Shown: piece by piece, positions 8,794 through 18,327 of the stretch | Layout of the letters: every line of letters starts with the position of its first letter | Position numbering within the stretch: position 1 is the first letter of the stretch | Assembly (NCBI GenBank): GCA_963724195.1 | Contig: CAVRTQ010000027.1 | Location: 124,001-188,000, forward strand | DNA length: 64,000 nucleotides | Direction of reading: 5' to 3' | Origin: Solirubrobacter sp963724195 | GTDB taxonomy: Bacteria; Actinomycetota; Thermoleophilia; Solirubrobacterales; Solirubrobacteraceae | Made by a program: the position numbers and the translations under genes | The notes under the pieces: generated by a model | Seen by the model: only the letters and a program-made list of their open reading frames with translations | Database searches by the model: none | Told to the model about the DNA's origin: nothing

Positions 8794-9671
8794 GCAGCCG
8801 CTGCGCTGGGAGCGACGCCCCGACGGTCTTCGAGCACCAGCGCTCGTGTGCGCCTTCAAGGGCTGGAACGACGCGGGTGAGTCCGCGACGTCGGCGTTGG
8901 CGTTCGTGGCCGGCAGCCTCGGAGCGGAGTCGTTCGCGAGCATCGACCCGGAGGAGTTCGTCGACTTCCAGACCACGCGCCCGACGGTGCGGCTGGAGGA
9001 CGGGATCACGCGGACGATCGACTGGCCGGAGTTCGAGGTCCACGCGGTCCGCATCCCGCGGGCGCCGCGCGATCTGATCCTGCTGTCCGGCCCGGAGCCC
9101 GCGTTCCGCTGGAAGGCGTTCAGCCGCACGGTCGTGGACCTGGCCGAGGCGCTCGGCGTCCAGATGGCGGTCCTGCTCGGCGCACTGCTGGCGGACGTCC
9201 CGCACAGCCGTCCGGTGTCGGTCACCGCGCACGCCTCCGATCCCGGCCTGGTGGAGCGCCTCGCGCTGACGCCGCCGACCTACGAGGGCCCGACCGGCAT
9301 CGTCGGCGTCCTGCACCACGCCTTCACGGACGCCGGCCTGCCCGCCGCCTCGCTGTGGGCGGCCGTGCCGCACTACGTGGCGGTGGCGCCGAACCCGAAG
9401 GGCGCGTTGGCCCTGCTCCGGCGGCTGGAAAGCCTGGTCGGCGTGACCGTCGACGCCACCGACCTCGAGGACGCCGCGACCGAGTACGAGTCCCAGGTGT
9501 CCCGCGCGGTCGAGCTCGACCCCGACGTGCAGGCCTTCGTGGAACGGCTGGAGCGGGCCGTGGATGAGGAGACGGGCCGCCCGGACCCGGGCTCACTCCC
9601 GTCGGGCGACGTGATCGCCCGCGAGTTCCAGCGCTTCCTGCGCCAAAGAGGCGACCCCGAGATCGACCTAG
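8792..9671 (+). CDS. PAC2-family protein (proteasome assembly chaperone 2-like)
   Basis: The protein starts MQPLRWERRPDGLRAPALV and contains AFKGWNDAGESAT, the typical N-terminal PAC2 motif, then LLGALLADVPHSRPV and GIVGVLHHAF. Family members are about 290 aa. In the literal sequence the frame runs on antisense through the helicase gene to 11932. The natural end is almost certainly the TAG at 9669-9671, reached if one extra C in the CCCC run near 9654-9657 is removed (ending RQRGDPRST). A -10-like TACCGT lies 6 nt before the ATG, so the mRNA may be leaderless. Family members in Actinobacteria accompany proteasome-bearing genomes; the biochemical role is not settled. Confidence 0.8.
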
Positions 9672-12600
9672 CGCTCGGCCGCCGGGCAGGCGATCCGGTA
9701 GTCGCACATCGAGCACGCCGACCACGACGGGGTCGGCTCAAAGCCCTGCGACTGGATGCCGTCGGCGACCGTCATCACGGTCTCGGTGATCCAGTCGCGG
9801 TCGGCCTCGCCCCGCTCGACGGGCACCTTCTCGTCGTCGAGCACGTAGTAGTAGGACTGCGAGGCGGCGTCGAGCTCCCAGGACTCGCGCGCGCCCACCG
9901 CGTACAGCGACAGCTGGACGTCCTCGCGCAGCTGGGTCGCGGTCTTCGGGCGCCCGGTCTTGTAGTCGATCAGCTCGTAGCCGCCGTCCGGAAGCCGGTC
10001 GACGCGGTCCACGCGCCCGCGCAGCAGGTGCTTGCCCATCCGGAACTGGAAGGAGCGCTCGAACCACACCGGCTCGCCCTCCTCCTCCTTGAAGCGGTCG
10101 TGGTAGCGGACCAGCGCGGACGTCGCCTTGGCCCGGAACTGGCGCTCCTCCTCGCTGTCGCCGAAGCCGCCGCGCCGCCAGCCCGCCTCCAGCAGCCCGA
10201 GCAGCTCGGGCAGGCCGGCCCCGGTCGCGCCGTGGTAGCGCTCGAGCACCTGGTGGACGAGGATGCCGAAGCGCTGGTTCATCGTCGGCTCGCTCGGAAT
10301 CCGGAAGACGCGCGCGAACTTGTACTTGAGCGGGCACGTCCGGTAGGACTCGATGTCGGTCGCGCTGAGCAGGAGCCCGTCGCCGCGGCGCGGGAGGAAC
10401 GGCTCCAGCGACGGCTCGTTGCGCTTGGCCACGGCCCGCGCCCGGGCCTGCTCGTCGCGCTCGGCGTCGAGCAGGTACTCGTCCAGCGCGCTCGTCTCGA
10501 AGATCTCGCGCTGCTCGGAGGTCGAGGCCTGCAGGAGCCGCGCGTTGATGTCCGGCAGCGCCTCCTCCACCGACAGCTCGCCGGAACGGGTCCGCTCCAG
10601 CAGCGCGCTCAGCTTGAGCAGCTCCAGGTACCGCACGACGGCGTGGCTGACGTCCAGGTCCGTGTCGAAGCGCAGTTCGCCGAGGCGCCCGCCGACCTCG
10701 CCGACGGTCGTGAGCAGCTCGTCGCGCAGGAGCCGGAACGTGGACTGCAGCGTCTCCGTGGGCCCGAACAGCTCCTCCTCGCGCGCCTCCCACTCGCCGC
10801 CGACCGCGACCCGCGCCTCCTCGGCGAAGGCCGACGGCTGCTGCACCGCGCCGCGGTCCGTCTTCTCCGGGTAGGCGAGCACGAGCCGCGTGCGCGCCCG
10901 CGTCATCGCCACGTGCAGCAGCCGCCGCATCCCGGCGGCGTGCGTCTCGCGCGACGCCGGCGGCACGGCCTCCTTGAGCAACGCGTCCGCGATCGGCTCC
11001 AGGGTCTGCCGCCGCGGACCGGGCATCCGCGCGCTCATGAGGCCGAGCACGAAGACGTGCTCGAACTCGTGGCCCTTCGCGTCGTGCATCGTCATCACGC
11101 GCACGCCCCGAGCGGCCTCGGGGCTCGTCGCCTCCTCCTCGCGCAGGCCCGCGTCGGCGACGGCCGCGATCGAGCGCGCGAACTCCCGCGCCGTGGCCTG
11201 CGGCGCGCGCCGGACGTACTGCGCGGCCAGCTCCGCGAAGCGCGCGAGGTTGCGCAGCCGCTCGACCACCTCGGTCGTGGCCGCGAACAGCAGCTGCTGG
11301 CGCAGGCCGAGCCGCTCGATCAGGCGGTGCACGTAGAGGTCCGGGCGCGTGGTGTCGATCGCGCCCGCGGCGGAGCGGTAGAGCTTGAGGAAGATGTGGA
11401 TGCGGTCGCGCGCCTCGGGCCCGATCTGCGGCGACTCGAGCGCCGCCGACAGCGCCGCGACCATGTCGAGCTTGCGCCGGCGCGCGATCTGGGTGACCCG
11501 CGCGAGGTCGATCGCGCGCAGCTCCACCGGCGAGCGGGCCAGCGCGCGCACCACCGCGCCCGCGTCGCCCGGGTCGACCAACAGCCGCAGCCAGGCGATC
11601 AGGTCGCGCACCTCGGCGCGCTGGAAGAACGCCGCCGCGCCGCTCAAGAAGTACGGGACGGCGCGCTCCTCGAACGCCACCGCCACGGCCTGCCCCTCGG
11701 CCCGGACCGAGCGCACGAGCACGCAGATGTCCTCGGGCGCGCACGCGCCGCGGGCGATCAGCCGCTCGACGTCCGCCGCCACGGCCTGCGCCTGCGCGCG
11801 CTCGGACGCGCAGCGCCAGAACGCGACCTCGCCGCCGTCGTCGCGCGCGTCGACGATCTTCTCCAGCCGGTCCGCGATCGGTGCGACCACGGCCTGCGCC
11901 GCCTCTACGACCCGGCGCGAGGAGCGCAGTGACGTCTCCAGCCGCACGACCTTCGCGAGCGGCCACTCGGCCCGGAAGTCGCGGATGTTCTTCGTCGCCG
12001 CGCCGCGGTAGCGGTGAATGGCCTGGTCGTCGTCGGCGAACGCGCTGATCCCGCCGTGCTCGGCCACCAGCAGCCGGAGCAGCAGGCCCTGGGCGAAGCT
12101 GGCGTCCTGCAACTCGTCGATCAGCACGTGCCGGTAGCGGGCGGCGAGGCGCGAGCGCACGTGCGGCTTCTCGCGCAGCAGGCGGAAGGCTTGCAGCACG
12201 AGGTCGCCGGCGTCGAGCGCGCCCGCTTCGCCCAGCAGGCCGTCGTGCGCGGCGAACAGCGCCGCGAACTCCCGCTCGCGCGCGCCGTGCGCGTCCTCCG
12301 GGAGCCGGGCGGCCCACGCGCGGTAGTCCGCGGAGGAGACGAGCTCCTCCTTGAGGTGATCGACGCGGCGGACGATCTCACCCAGCGCCGCGCTCGGGTT
12401 CCCGCGCAGGTCGTGGTGGCGCAGCGGCAACGCGTTGATGTGCTCGAGCAGCATCGCGAGCCGGTCCGCGGCGGACACGGGCGTCGCGAACGGGTCGATC
12501 CCGGCTTCCAGCGCCTCGTCGCGCAGCAGCCGCGCGCACAGCCCGCCGAAGGTCGTGACCGTCAGCTCGTCGTAGGGGACGGTGAGCCGCGCCTCGATCC

Positions 12601-12793
12601 GCTCCCGCAGCGGGTCCGCGTCCAGCGTGAGCGCCAGCAGCGAATCGGCGGGCAGGTCCTGGGCGAGCTGGGCGAAGCGCTCGACGAGCGTCGTCGTCTT
12701 GCCCGTCCCGGCGCCGCCGAGCACGAGCAGCGGGCCGCCGAGGTGCTCGACGGCCTCGCGCTGGGCGGAGGTCGGCACGAGCAGCGGGGGCAC
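9668..12793 (-). CDS. UvrD/PcrA-family helicase fused to Fe-S PD-(D/E)XK nuclease (AdnA/AddB-like)
   Basis: This 1041-aa protein has superfamily 1 helicase motifs: Walker A GGAGTGKT (residues 26-33), Walker B DELQD (about 226), QAIHRYRGA, motif V MTMHDAKGHEFEHV (about 569) and motif VI LLHVAMTRAR (about 629). A C-terminal RecB-type nuclease follows, with LVHQVLERYH, GRVDRVDRL and ELIDYKTGRP (about 943). Four cysteines, one in TCPLKYKF (about 821) and three in ACSMCDYRIACP near the end, match the Fe-S staple of AddB/AdnA-type nucleases. It likely unwinds and degrades DNA ends for double-strand-break repair. No partner subunit is seen nearby. The sequence is intact over 3.1 kb. Confidence 0.88.
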   Translation of the reverse strand: MPPLLVPTSAQREAVEHLGGPLLVLGGAGTGKTTTLVERFAQLAQDLPADSLLALTLDADPLRERIEARLTVPYDELTVTTFGGLCARLLRDEALEAGIDPFATPVSAADRLAMLLEHINALPLRHHDLRGNPSAALGEIVRRVDHLKEELVSSADYRAWAARLPEDAHGAREREFAALFAAHDGLLGEAGALDAGDLVLQAFRLLREKPHVRSRLAARYRHVLIDELQDASFAQGLLLRLLVAEHGGISAFADDDQAIHRYRGAATKNIRDFRAEWPLAKVVRLETSLRSSRRVVEAAQAVVAPIADRLEKIVDARDDGGEVAFWRCASERAQAQAVAADVERLIARGACAPEDICVLVRSVRAEGQAVAVAFEERAVPYFLSGAAAFFQRAEVRDLIAWLRLLVDPGDAGAVVRALARSPVELRAIDLARVTQIARRRKLDMVAALSAALESPQIGPEARDRIHIFLKLYRSAAGAIDTTRPDLYVHRLIERLGLRQQLLFAATTEVVERLRNLARFAELAAQYVRRAPQATAREFARSIAAVADAGLREEEATSPEAARGVRVMTMHDAKGHEFEHVFVLGLMSARMPGPRRQTLEPIADALLKEAVPPASRETHAAGMRRLLHVAMTRARTRLVLAYPEKTDRGAVQQPSAFAEEARVAVGGEWEAREEELFGPTETLQSTFRLLRDELLTTVGEVGGRLGELRFDTDLDVSHAVVRYLELLKLSALLERTRSGELSVEEALPDINARLLQASTSEQREIFETSALDEYLLDAERDEQARARAVAKRNEPSLEPFLPRRGDGLLLSATDIESYRTCPLKYKFARVFRIPSEPTMNQRFGILVHQVLERYHGATGAGLPELLGLLEAGWRRGGFGDSEEERQFRAKATSALVRYHDRFKEEEGEPVWFERSFQFRMGKHLLRGRVDRVDRLPDGGYELIDYKTGRPKTATQLREDVQLSLYAVGARESWELDAASQSYYYVLDDEKVPVERGEADRDWITETVMTVADGIQSQGFEPTPSWSACSMCDYRIACPAAER

Positions 12794-12813
12794 CGCCGTA
12801 GGATAGGCCTCAC

Positions 12814-13656
12814 ATGGCCGCCGACTCTGCCCCTGACTGGCTTGGAGCGTGTCGGCGATCCGCCGAGGCGATCCGGGCGATGCTCGCCGACAAGCCGACG
12901 ATCGCCGAGCGGGTGATCGAGACCGGCACGCGCGGCGAGGGCGGTGACAACACGCTCGAGATCGACCAGATGGCCGAGGACGTGGTCTTCGCGGAGCTGC
13001 AGAAGCTGCACGACGCGGGGGCGCGGTTCACGGCCGTCAGCGAGGAGGCGGGCGTCGTCGACTTCGGCGACCCGGACCTGCTCGTGGTGATCGACCCGAT
13101 CGACGGCTCCACCAACGCCAAACGCGGGCTTCCGCACTTTGCGCTGTCGGTCGCGGTCGCCGAGGGGTCAACCATGGCTGACGTGGTGTTCGGGTTCGTG
13201 CAGGATTTCGGACCCGACGAGGAGTGGATGGCGACTCGCGGCGAGGGCGCGCAACTCGACGGTGTCGCGCTGGACTGCTCGATCGGCGAGCGCCGCACCG
13301 TCGACGGCAAGCTCGAGGTGCTCGGGATCGAGTCCGCGGACCCGCGCTGGGTCGTGCAGTCCGCCGACGCGCTCGCCGACACCGCGCACCGGCTGCGCGC
13401 GATCGGCGCGATCGCCGTGTCGCTGTGCCAGGTCGCGGCGGGACGCTTCGACGCGATGGCGTCGCTCAAGCGCTGCCGCGCGGTCGACGCCGCCGCGGCG
13501 CAGCTGATCGTGCGTGAGGCGGGCGGGCTCGTGGAGTTCATCGCCTACGACGATCCGCTGGCCGCGCCGCTCGACCTCGAGCCGCATTCGCCCGTGATCG
13601 CGGCCCGCACGCCCGAGGGACTCGCGTCCGTGCGCCGAGTCCCAGCCTGGCCTTAG
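12814..13656 (+). CDS. Inositol monophosphatase family protein
   Basis: The 280-aa protein has the metal-binding motifs of the IMPase/FBPase superfamily: SEEAG near residue 76, DPIDGSTN at about 95-102 and a C-terminal RAVDAAAAQLIVREAGG corresponding to the WDxAAG region. In this last motif the usual Trp-Asp is replaced by Val-Asp. It is likely a Mg-dependent, Li-sensitive sugar- or inositol-phosphate phosphatase; the exact substrate (myo-inositol-1-P, histidinol-P or fructose-1,6-bisP) cannot be told from sequence. The gene is divergent from the helicase-nuclease with a 20-bp gap, so the promoters must overlap. Confidence 0.85.
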   Translation: MAADSAPDWLGACRRSAEAIRAMLADKPTIAERVIETGTRGEGGDNTLEIDQMAEDVVFAELQKLHDAGARFTAVSEEAGVVDFGDPDLLVVIDPIDGSTNAKRGLPHFALSVAVAEGSTMADVVFGFVQDFGPDEEWMATRGEGAQLDGVALDCSIGERRTVDGKLEVLGIESADPRWVVQSADALADTAHRLRAIGAIAVSLCQVAAGRFDAMASLKRCRAVDAAAAQLIVREAGGLVEFIAYDDPLAAPLDLEPHSPVIAARTPEGLASVRRVPAWP

Positions 13657-13690
13657 CTCGCGCCGGGGATCGCCTGGCATCCTGGAACAG

Positions 13691-14732
13691 GTGATCGACT
13701 GGAAGCTCGCCGCGACCGTGGCCCGCGGCGTCGCGAATCTGCAGCCCGCCGGCAACCCGGCGCCGTTCGAGCAGCTGGCGGAGCCGGCCGCGGAGGCTGA
13801 GCGTCTCGTCTCCGCCTACACCGGCCTCGTCGCCGCCCAGCCCGTGCCGGTCGCCGAGGCGGTCGAGCGCCAGGGCTGGATCGACGCGAACCTCGTGTCG
13901 CTCAAGACGGTGCTCGAGCCCACCACGGAGCGGATCGGCGTCAAGCTCGGCCCATTCGGGATCCTGGCCGGCGGCGTGATGGCGGTGGAGGCGGGCGCGA
14001 TCAGCGGCTTCCTCGCCGGGCGCGTGCTCGGGCAGTACGAGTTCCCGGTGCTGGAGCCCGACCAGCCCGCGCGGCTGTTGTTCGTCGCACCCAACCTCGC
14101 GCACGCGGCGGAGTCGCTCGAGGCGCCCGCCGACCAGCTGCTGCGCTGGGTCGCGCTGCACGAGATGACGCATGCCCTGCAGTTCGGCGGCGTCCCCTGG
14201 CTGCGTGACTACCTGTCCGGCATGCTCCGCGAGTTGCTGAGCGCGCTGGAGATGAACCCGCGCTCGTTCCTGCGTGTGCCGGATGTCACGGATCTTCGCA
14301 AGGTCCTCGAACGGGTCCGCGAAGACGGGCTCGCGACGGTCATGATCGGCGAGGACAAGCGCGAGACGCTGGACCGCGTGCAGGCCTTCATGGCCGTGCT
14401 CGAGGGCTACGCCGAGCACGTCATGGACGCGGTCGGCGTGGACGTCCTCGACGACCTGCCGGCCTTGCGCGCGGCGCTCGGCCGACGGCGCCGGGACCGC
14501 TCTGGGCTGCTGAAGATCCTGGATCGGCTGATCGGCATGGACCTCAAGATGCGCCAGTACGAGCAGGGCAAGGCGTTCTGCGATGCGGTCGTCGCGCACG
14601 CGGGGATCGACGGGCTCAACCGGGTGTGGATCTCGCCCGAGACCATGCCCACCGTGGCGGAGCTCGACGACGCGCTGGCGTGGCTCGCCCGCACCGAGCG
14701 CGCGCCGCCTGAGCTATCGCCGCGGCGCCTGA
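13691..14732 (+). CDS. Zinc-dependent metalloprotease, DUF2342/F420-associated zincin
   Basis: The protein (about 346 aa) has a zincin motif HEMTHALQF at about residue 157, and ends its conserved part near TVAELDDALAWLART. This matches the actinobacterial DUF2342 family, often called coenzyme F420 biosynthesis-associated protein. Literal translation runs past the end into the convergent gene. One extra base at about 14717-14729 would restore both this stop (TGA at 14730-14732) and the stop of the convergent gene (TAG at 14714-14716), so a single indel explains both. The start GTG at 13691 lies 35 bp after the phosphatase gene stop. Proteolytic function is predicted by the HExxH motif only. 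Confidence 0.78.
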
Positions 14733-15900
14733 GCGTCGCGGATCATCCGGCGCCGGCGTGGGTGGCGCGTCCCACCGCCCGCCCGCGGGCGAAGGGCGCT
14801 CGTCCGGCGGCGCGGCGTGCTCCTGTGGCCGGCTTGGAGGACGTGGCCCGGGACGGCGCAGCGCGAGGGTCACCAAGCCGCCGACGAGCAAGGCCGACAA
14901 CACGATGGCCGGAAGCAGCCAACCGGGCGCCGACGTGCCGTTCACCTCGGGCGCCGGCGACCGCGCGGGGGCGGCGGCGATCAGCACCGGGCGCCGGGCG
15001 ACGGCGTCGACGGCGCCGGCGAGCCGGACGTCGCTCGCCCGCACCTCGCGCTGGGCGCGTCGGAAGCGGGACGCCGACGGAGCGCCCGCCGCTCGGGCGA
15101 GCGCCCGATAGGCGCGCGCGCTCACGGACAGCGCCTCGATCAGCGGCGCGCCGCTGTCTGCCGCGACGGGCCGCAACGCCTCCGCGGCGCTGACGTGCGC
15201 GGCCGCCAGCCGGCGTGCCCACCGTGCCTGGGTCCCGCCGGTGTGCGCGGCGCCGAGCGCCGCTCGCGCCTCGATGCGGGTGCGGTCCAGCGTCTCGAGC
15301 GCCCGCGGCAGCACCAGTCGGAGGCCGAGATCCGGCGCGGGGACGAGCGTCGGTGCGCCGCCGAGCGAAACCGAGGTGATCGCCGCCGCGCAGTCCGGCG
15401 CGGCGAGCGCGTCACGCACGGACGACACGCACGCGACGCTCAGGACGGCGTCGCGGCCCGGGAGCACCGTCACGTCGAGCGCCTCGTCGCCGCCGCGTCC
15501 CACCAGCCCTCGGTAGCGCCAGGCCGGGTGCCCGGCCAACTCGGACCGTGCGCGGTCCCCGCCCGAGGTCCTGGGTCCGCGCACGCAAGCTCGCGGGCAC
15601 CAGCGACGCGTGGTCCGGCGTCCCCAGCGTCAGGATCACGCGGTCACGCAGCGGGGGTGACGGCGCGAGCACGACGGACTTCCCGGTGGCGCGGACGTCT
15701 GCCAGGCCTGGGGCACTTCGATCCTGGCCGTGCCGGCACGGACCACCCGGGTGCGCCGAATGCGCGACGCGCTCGTCGGGCACCGCGAGGCCGCCCGCCC
15801 AGACGCCGCCGACGCCGCCGACCATCAGCGCAGCGGCGCACGCGGCGCCGACCGCCGCCGGGCGCCGGGCCGCGAAGCGCGCTGAGGCGTCGGCGTTCAT
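14714..15900 (-). CDS. Membrane-anchored hypothetical protein (multiply frameshifted)
   Basis: The N-terminus MNADASARFAARRPAAVG leads into a hydrophobic signal or anchor (residues 14-40). A soluble domain follows with RIEVPQAW, SVVLAPSPPLRDRVIL, AGHPAWRYRGL and VTVLPGRDAVLSVACV. A second transmembrane helix, LLPAIVLSALLVGGLVTLAL, is followed by a Pro/Arg-rich tail. It is spread over several frames. The best reconstruction needs an extra G near 15748, a missing base near 15695, an extra base near 15578 and one near 14725. The layout, an extracellular domain then a C-terminal helix, suggests a surface-exposed protein. I recognise no named family. The start ATG overlaps the stop of the upstream gene (ATGA). 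Confidence 0.5.
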
Positions 15901-16392
15901 CCCGAGGAGTCGAAGCCGCCGGAGGAGTCGAAGCCGGGCGCGGGCGTGGCCGGGGTGGTCCGCCTGGGAGCCGGCTGCGGTGCGGCGGGCGGCGCGGGCG
16001 TGGTGACCGGTGGCGCGGCCGGGCCCGGCGCGGGCGTGGTGACCGCTGGCGCCGGGGTCGCGCGCGACGCCACCGCCGCGGTGCGGAGAGCAGGCCGCCG
16101 CGCCGCCGGGCGTCGTCGGGGGGCGCGCTTCGACGCGACGGGCCGCGACACGAAGCGCGGAAGGGCGGCGACCGGGCGCAGCCGCGTCGCCGCGTCCGGC
16201 GCGGCGCGGCGCGCCACGGGACGGGCCGCGGTCTGGGTCGGGCCCACTACCGCCGCGCCTGTCGGACGGCGTGCCCGAAGTCGCGGTGGTGAGGCCGAAC
16301 GCCGCCGTGAAGCCGATCGCCAGCAGGACGATCAGCATCGGCGCGAGCGCGGCGCCGCGCTCGCCGCCGGGCGGCGTCACCGAGCGGGGCAT
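15897..16392 (-). CDS. Small single-pass membrane protein with Pro/Ala-rich tail (frameshifted)
   Basis: The protein (about 164 aa) starts MPRSVTPPGGERGAALAPM and has one hydrophobic helix (LIVLLAIGFTAAFGLTT). A basic region rich in Arg, Ala and Pro follows, ending in a Pro/Ala/Thr tail that closes with the repeat FDSSGGFDSSG. One extra base near 16265 must be removed to join the N-terminal part (frame of 16392) to the tail (frame of 15897). The gene overlaps its upstream neighbour by 16 bp and its downstream neighbour by 4 bp, so the three are probably co-transcribed. Function is unknown; the composition suggests a cell-wall-spanning or wall-associated tether. Confidence 0.45.
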
Positions 16393-17336
16393 CGCACCGC
16401 GCGCTTGGCTCCGGGCGGCAGGCAGCGGTCGGTCCGCTTGGGCGCCGCTCGACGGCGGATCACGAACACCGTCGACTTCCCGATGAAGCCGGCCTTGGTG
16501 ACGCGAATCTCCAGCCGCGTGCCGGCGCTCAGCGCGCGCTCGAAGGGACGCAGCCGCCCGGTCGACGCCGGCGACGTGTACCGGCGGGAGGGACAGTCGC
16601 TCCCGCGGCACGTCACCGTGACGCTCGAGCCGCGGGGCGCGCGGACACTCAGCAGCGTCACCCGCGCGCCGCCGGCCGTCAGCACGCCCTTGATCCGGAC
16701 GACGGGAAACGGACGCAGGAGCCTGGGCGGCGCGCGCGGGCGTGGCCACGGGCGCCGCGATCACGGCGGGCACGGGCGACGCGGACGCGGTGACGACGGT
16801 CGTCGGCGTCGGGGCCGTCGGCGTGGCGGTGCCCGTGGGCCTCGCGGTCGGGGTCGCAGACGGAGTCGGCGTGGGGGTGGGGGATGCGGTCGGCGTGGCG
16901 GTCGGGGTCGGCGTGGACGTGGGGGTGGGGGCGCGGTCGGCGTGGGGGTCGGGGTCGGCGTGGGCGCCGGCGCCACCACGGCCGTCGGACTCGAGCGTTG
17001 CTCGTCGAAGCCGTCGGCGTTCGTGACCCGCAGGCGCACACGCAGCACCGCGGTGGCGTCGGACTGCGTGATCCGGTACGAGGTGCTCGTCGCGCCGGCG
17101 ATGACGTCGCACGAGCCGGTGGGGCGCGGGCAGCGAAGCCACGCCCAGGCCGGCGTCGGCGCGGGGGTGCCCTGCCAGGTCGCAGTCGCCGTCAGCACGG
17201 CCCCGACCTGAGCCAGTCCGCTGATCGTCGGACCGGCCGTGATCTCGGGCACAGTCTCCGCCTGAGCGGGAACGGCGAGCGCCATCGCGGCCACACCCAC
17301 CGCGCCGCACACCCGGACTGCTCGACCCAAGTCCAT
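16377..17336 (-). CDS. Secreted protein: Ig-like domain, (PT)n linker, C-terminal beta domain (frameshifted)
   Basis: A signal peptide (MDLGRAVRVCG to VPAQA) is followed by an Ig-like domain of about 90 residues: PTISGLAQVGAVLTATAT, WLRCPRPTGSCDVIAG and YRITQSDATAVLRVRLRVTN. This pattern is common in secreted repeat proteins of soil Actinobacteria. A Thr-Pro linker (PTPTPTATPT type) follows, then a C-terminal domain VRIKGVLTAGGARVTLLSV, VTVTCRGSDCP, GKSTVFVIRR, ending CLPPGAKRAVRCPAR. I associate this terminal domain with Solirubrobacterales secreted proteins. A C missing from a C-run near 16965 and an extra base near 16730 break the frame. It is probably surface or extracellular and may bind a polymer or the cell wall. 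Confidence 0.55.
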
Positions 17337-17372
17337 GGTCGCGATCCTCCTCGCCTGGCGCCCGGCGAGCAA

Positions 17373-17578
17373 TGCCGCGACCTAGCCATTAGTCGGTGTA
17401 CGTCGGTTATCCACCTCGTCGTCCCGCGGGGTTGACCGGTCGCGAGCTGATGACGAACCTGCGTTCTTATCCGCACAAACTATTGGTCGTTTACGGCAGC
17501 TTCACACCTGGTATCCAAGATGGTGCTACAAACTGAAGCAGCACATGTAACCCGTCCAGGGCTTCGGTTTACGTACAT
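17373..17578. other. AT-richer intergenic region, divergent promoters
   Basis: About 275 bp separate the divergent genes starting at 17336 (minus) and 17649 (plus), and base composition drops clearly in AT-rich patches around 17455-17520 and 17560-17620. I see no ORF. Near-matches to -10 boxes (for example TACATA at 17574) exist but cannot be assigned. Two DnaA-box-like 9-mers are present (17407 and 17467) and are discussed under rejected items. Confidence 0.4.
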
Positions 17579-17607
17579 ATGTTCGACCTCTCGGATGAGG
17601 CGAACAT
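17579..17607. promoter_or_regulatory. Inverted repeat in 5' UTR of the basic-protein gene
   Basis: Arms ATGTTCG (17579-17585) and CGAACAT (17601-17607) are perfect complements. Inside them CCTC (17587-17590) pairs with GAGG (17597-17600), with a single bulged A and a 6-nt loop. It lies 42 bp before the ATG of the downstream gene, so it could be an operator or a 5' UTR hairpin controlling that gene. Confidence 0.5.
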
Positions 17608-17648
17608 AGTCTTAAGAACCCGAACCGAAAGGGCAGGGGTTGAGCCAG

Positions 17649-18280
17649 ATGGCCGAGAACACCAGCACCTCCACCACCACTTCCACGACGACCGCTTCCA
17701 AGAAGCCGGCGGCTGCCAAGCGCAAGCCCGCGGCTGCGAAGCGCCGAAGCCGGCGGCCCGCCGCACGACGGCCACCACGCCGTCGCGCAGCACGGGTCGT
17801 CGCGTCCGCACGCAGGCCAAGAACGAGACGCGCACCGCCGCGTCCGCTCAGGCCCGCGCCGCGCGCATCACGGCTGAGCAGGGCAAGTCGCTCGCCGAGC
17901 GCGCCGCGCTGACCTACATCGGCGCCACGCTCGAGGCGCGCGACCGCGTCGTCGGCACCGCGTCGACGATCGCCGGCACGTTCAGCACCCGCAAGAAGAC
18001 CGAGAAGGAGCTCAACAAGCTCCAGGGTCGCTACGAGCGCCGCGGCGTCAAGGCCCGCAACCAGCTCGAGCGCGACGTCAAGAAGGCCCGCACGCGCCTC
18101 GAGCGCGTCGTGCGCCGCAACCGCACCGCCGTCGAGCGTGACGCGGCGAGCCGCAGCAACGTCGTGACCGAGCAGCTCGCGGGCGTCTCCTCGCGCGTCG
18201 AGGGCGTCGCCCAGGTCGGCGTCGCCACCGCCTCGCGCGTCGGCACGATCGCCAAGGAGCGCGTCACCGCGCTCGTGTAG
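17649..18280 (+). CDS. Lys/Ala/Pro-rich basic protein with long helical C-terminal domain (frameshifted)
   Basis: The N-terminus is MAENTSTSTTTSTTTASKK followed by two PAAAKRK-type repeats, a composition like histone H1-like or AlgP-type proteins. It continues with more Arg/Thr/Ser-rich tail and then about 140 residues of charged alpha-helix (GKSLAERAALTYIGATLEAR, ELNKLQGRYERRGV, KKARTRLERVVRRN). The helical part resembles phasin-like or apolipoprotein-like coiled regions. One G appears missing near 17743 (AAKAPKPAARR when restored). The ATG at 17649 is chosen because it follows AGGGG and begins the low-complexity N-terminus. It may bind nucleic acid or coat granules; this is a guess from composition. 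Three hairpins follow the stop. Confidence 0.5.
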
Positions 18281-18327
18281 TTCGAACTTCCCCCGCTGCG
18301 CTCCGGAGAGGGCGCGCCCGCGGGTAA

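Noticed and set aside
8792..11932. A continuous 1078-aa frame starting with the PAC2 gene
   Set aside because: Beyond about residue 290 it is the antisense of the helicase-nuclease gene, with Arg/Ala/Val-biased sequence. A one-base insertion near 9656 explains the lost stop.
12562..13137. Minus-strand frame within the phosphatase gene start and helicase start
   Set aside because: It is the shadow of the IMPase gene and the N-terminus of the helicase gene in another frame; no family-like sequence.
16850..17010. G/T-rich repetitive tract, perhaps a repeat array or CRISPR-like element
   Set aside because: On the minus strand it codes for the Pro-Thr linker of a secreted protein; there are no spacers of regular length.
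17407..17475. Two DnaA-box-like 9-mers (TTATCCACC, TTATCCGCA) suggesting a replication origin
   Set aside because: Only two imperfect boxes, and no dnaA, dnaN or gyr genes nearby. They are consistent with chance in an AT-richer intergenic patch.
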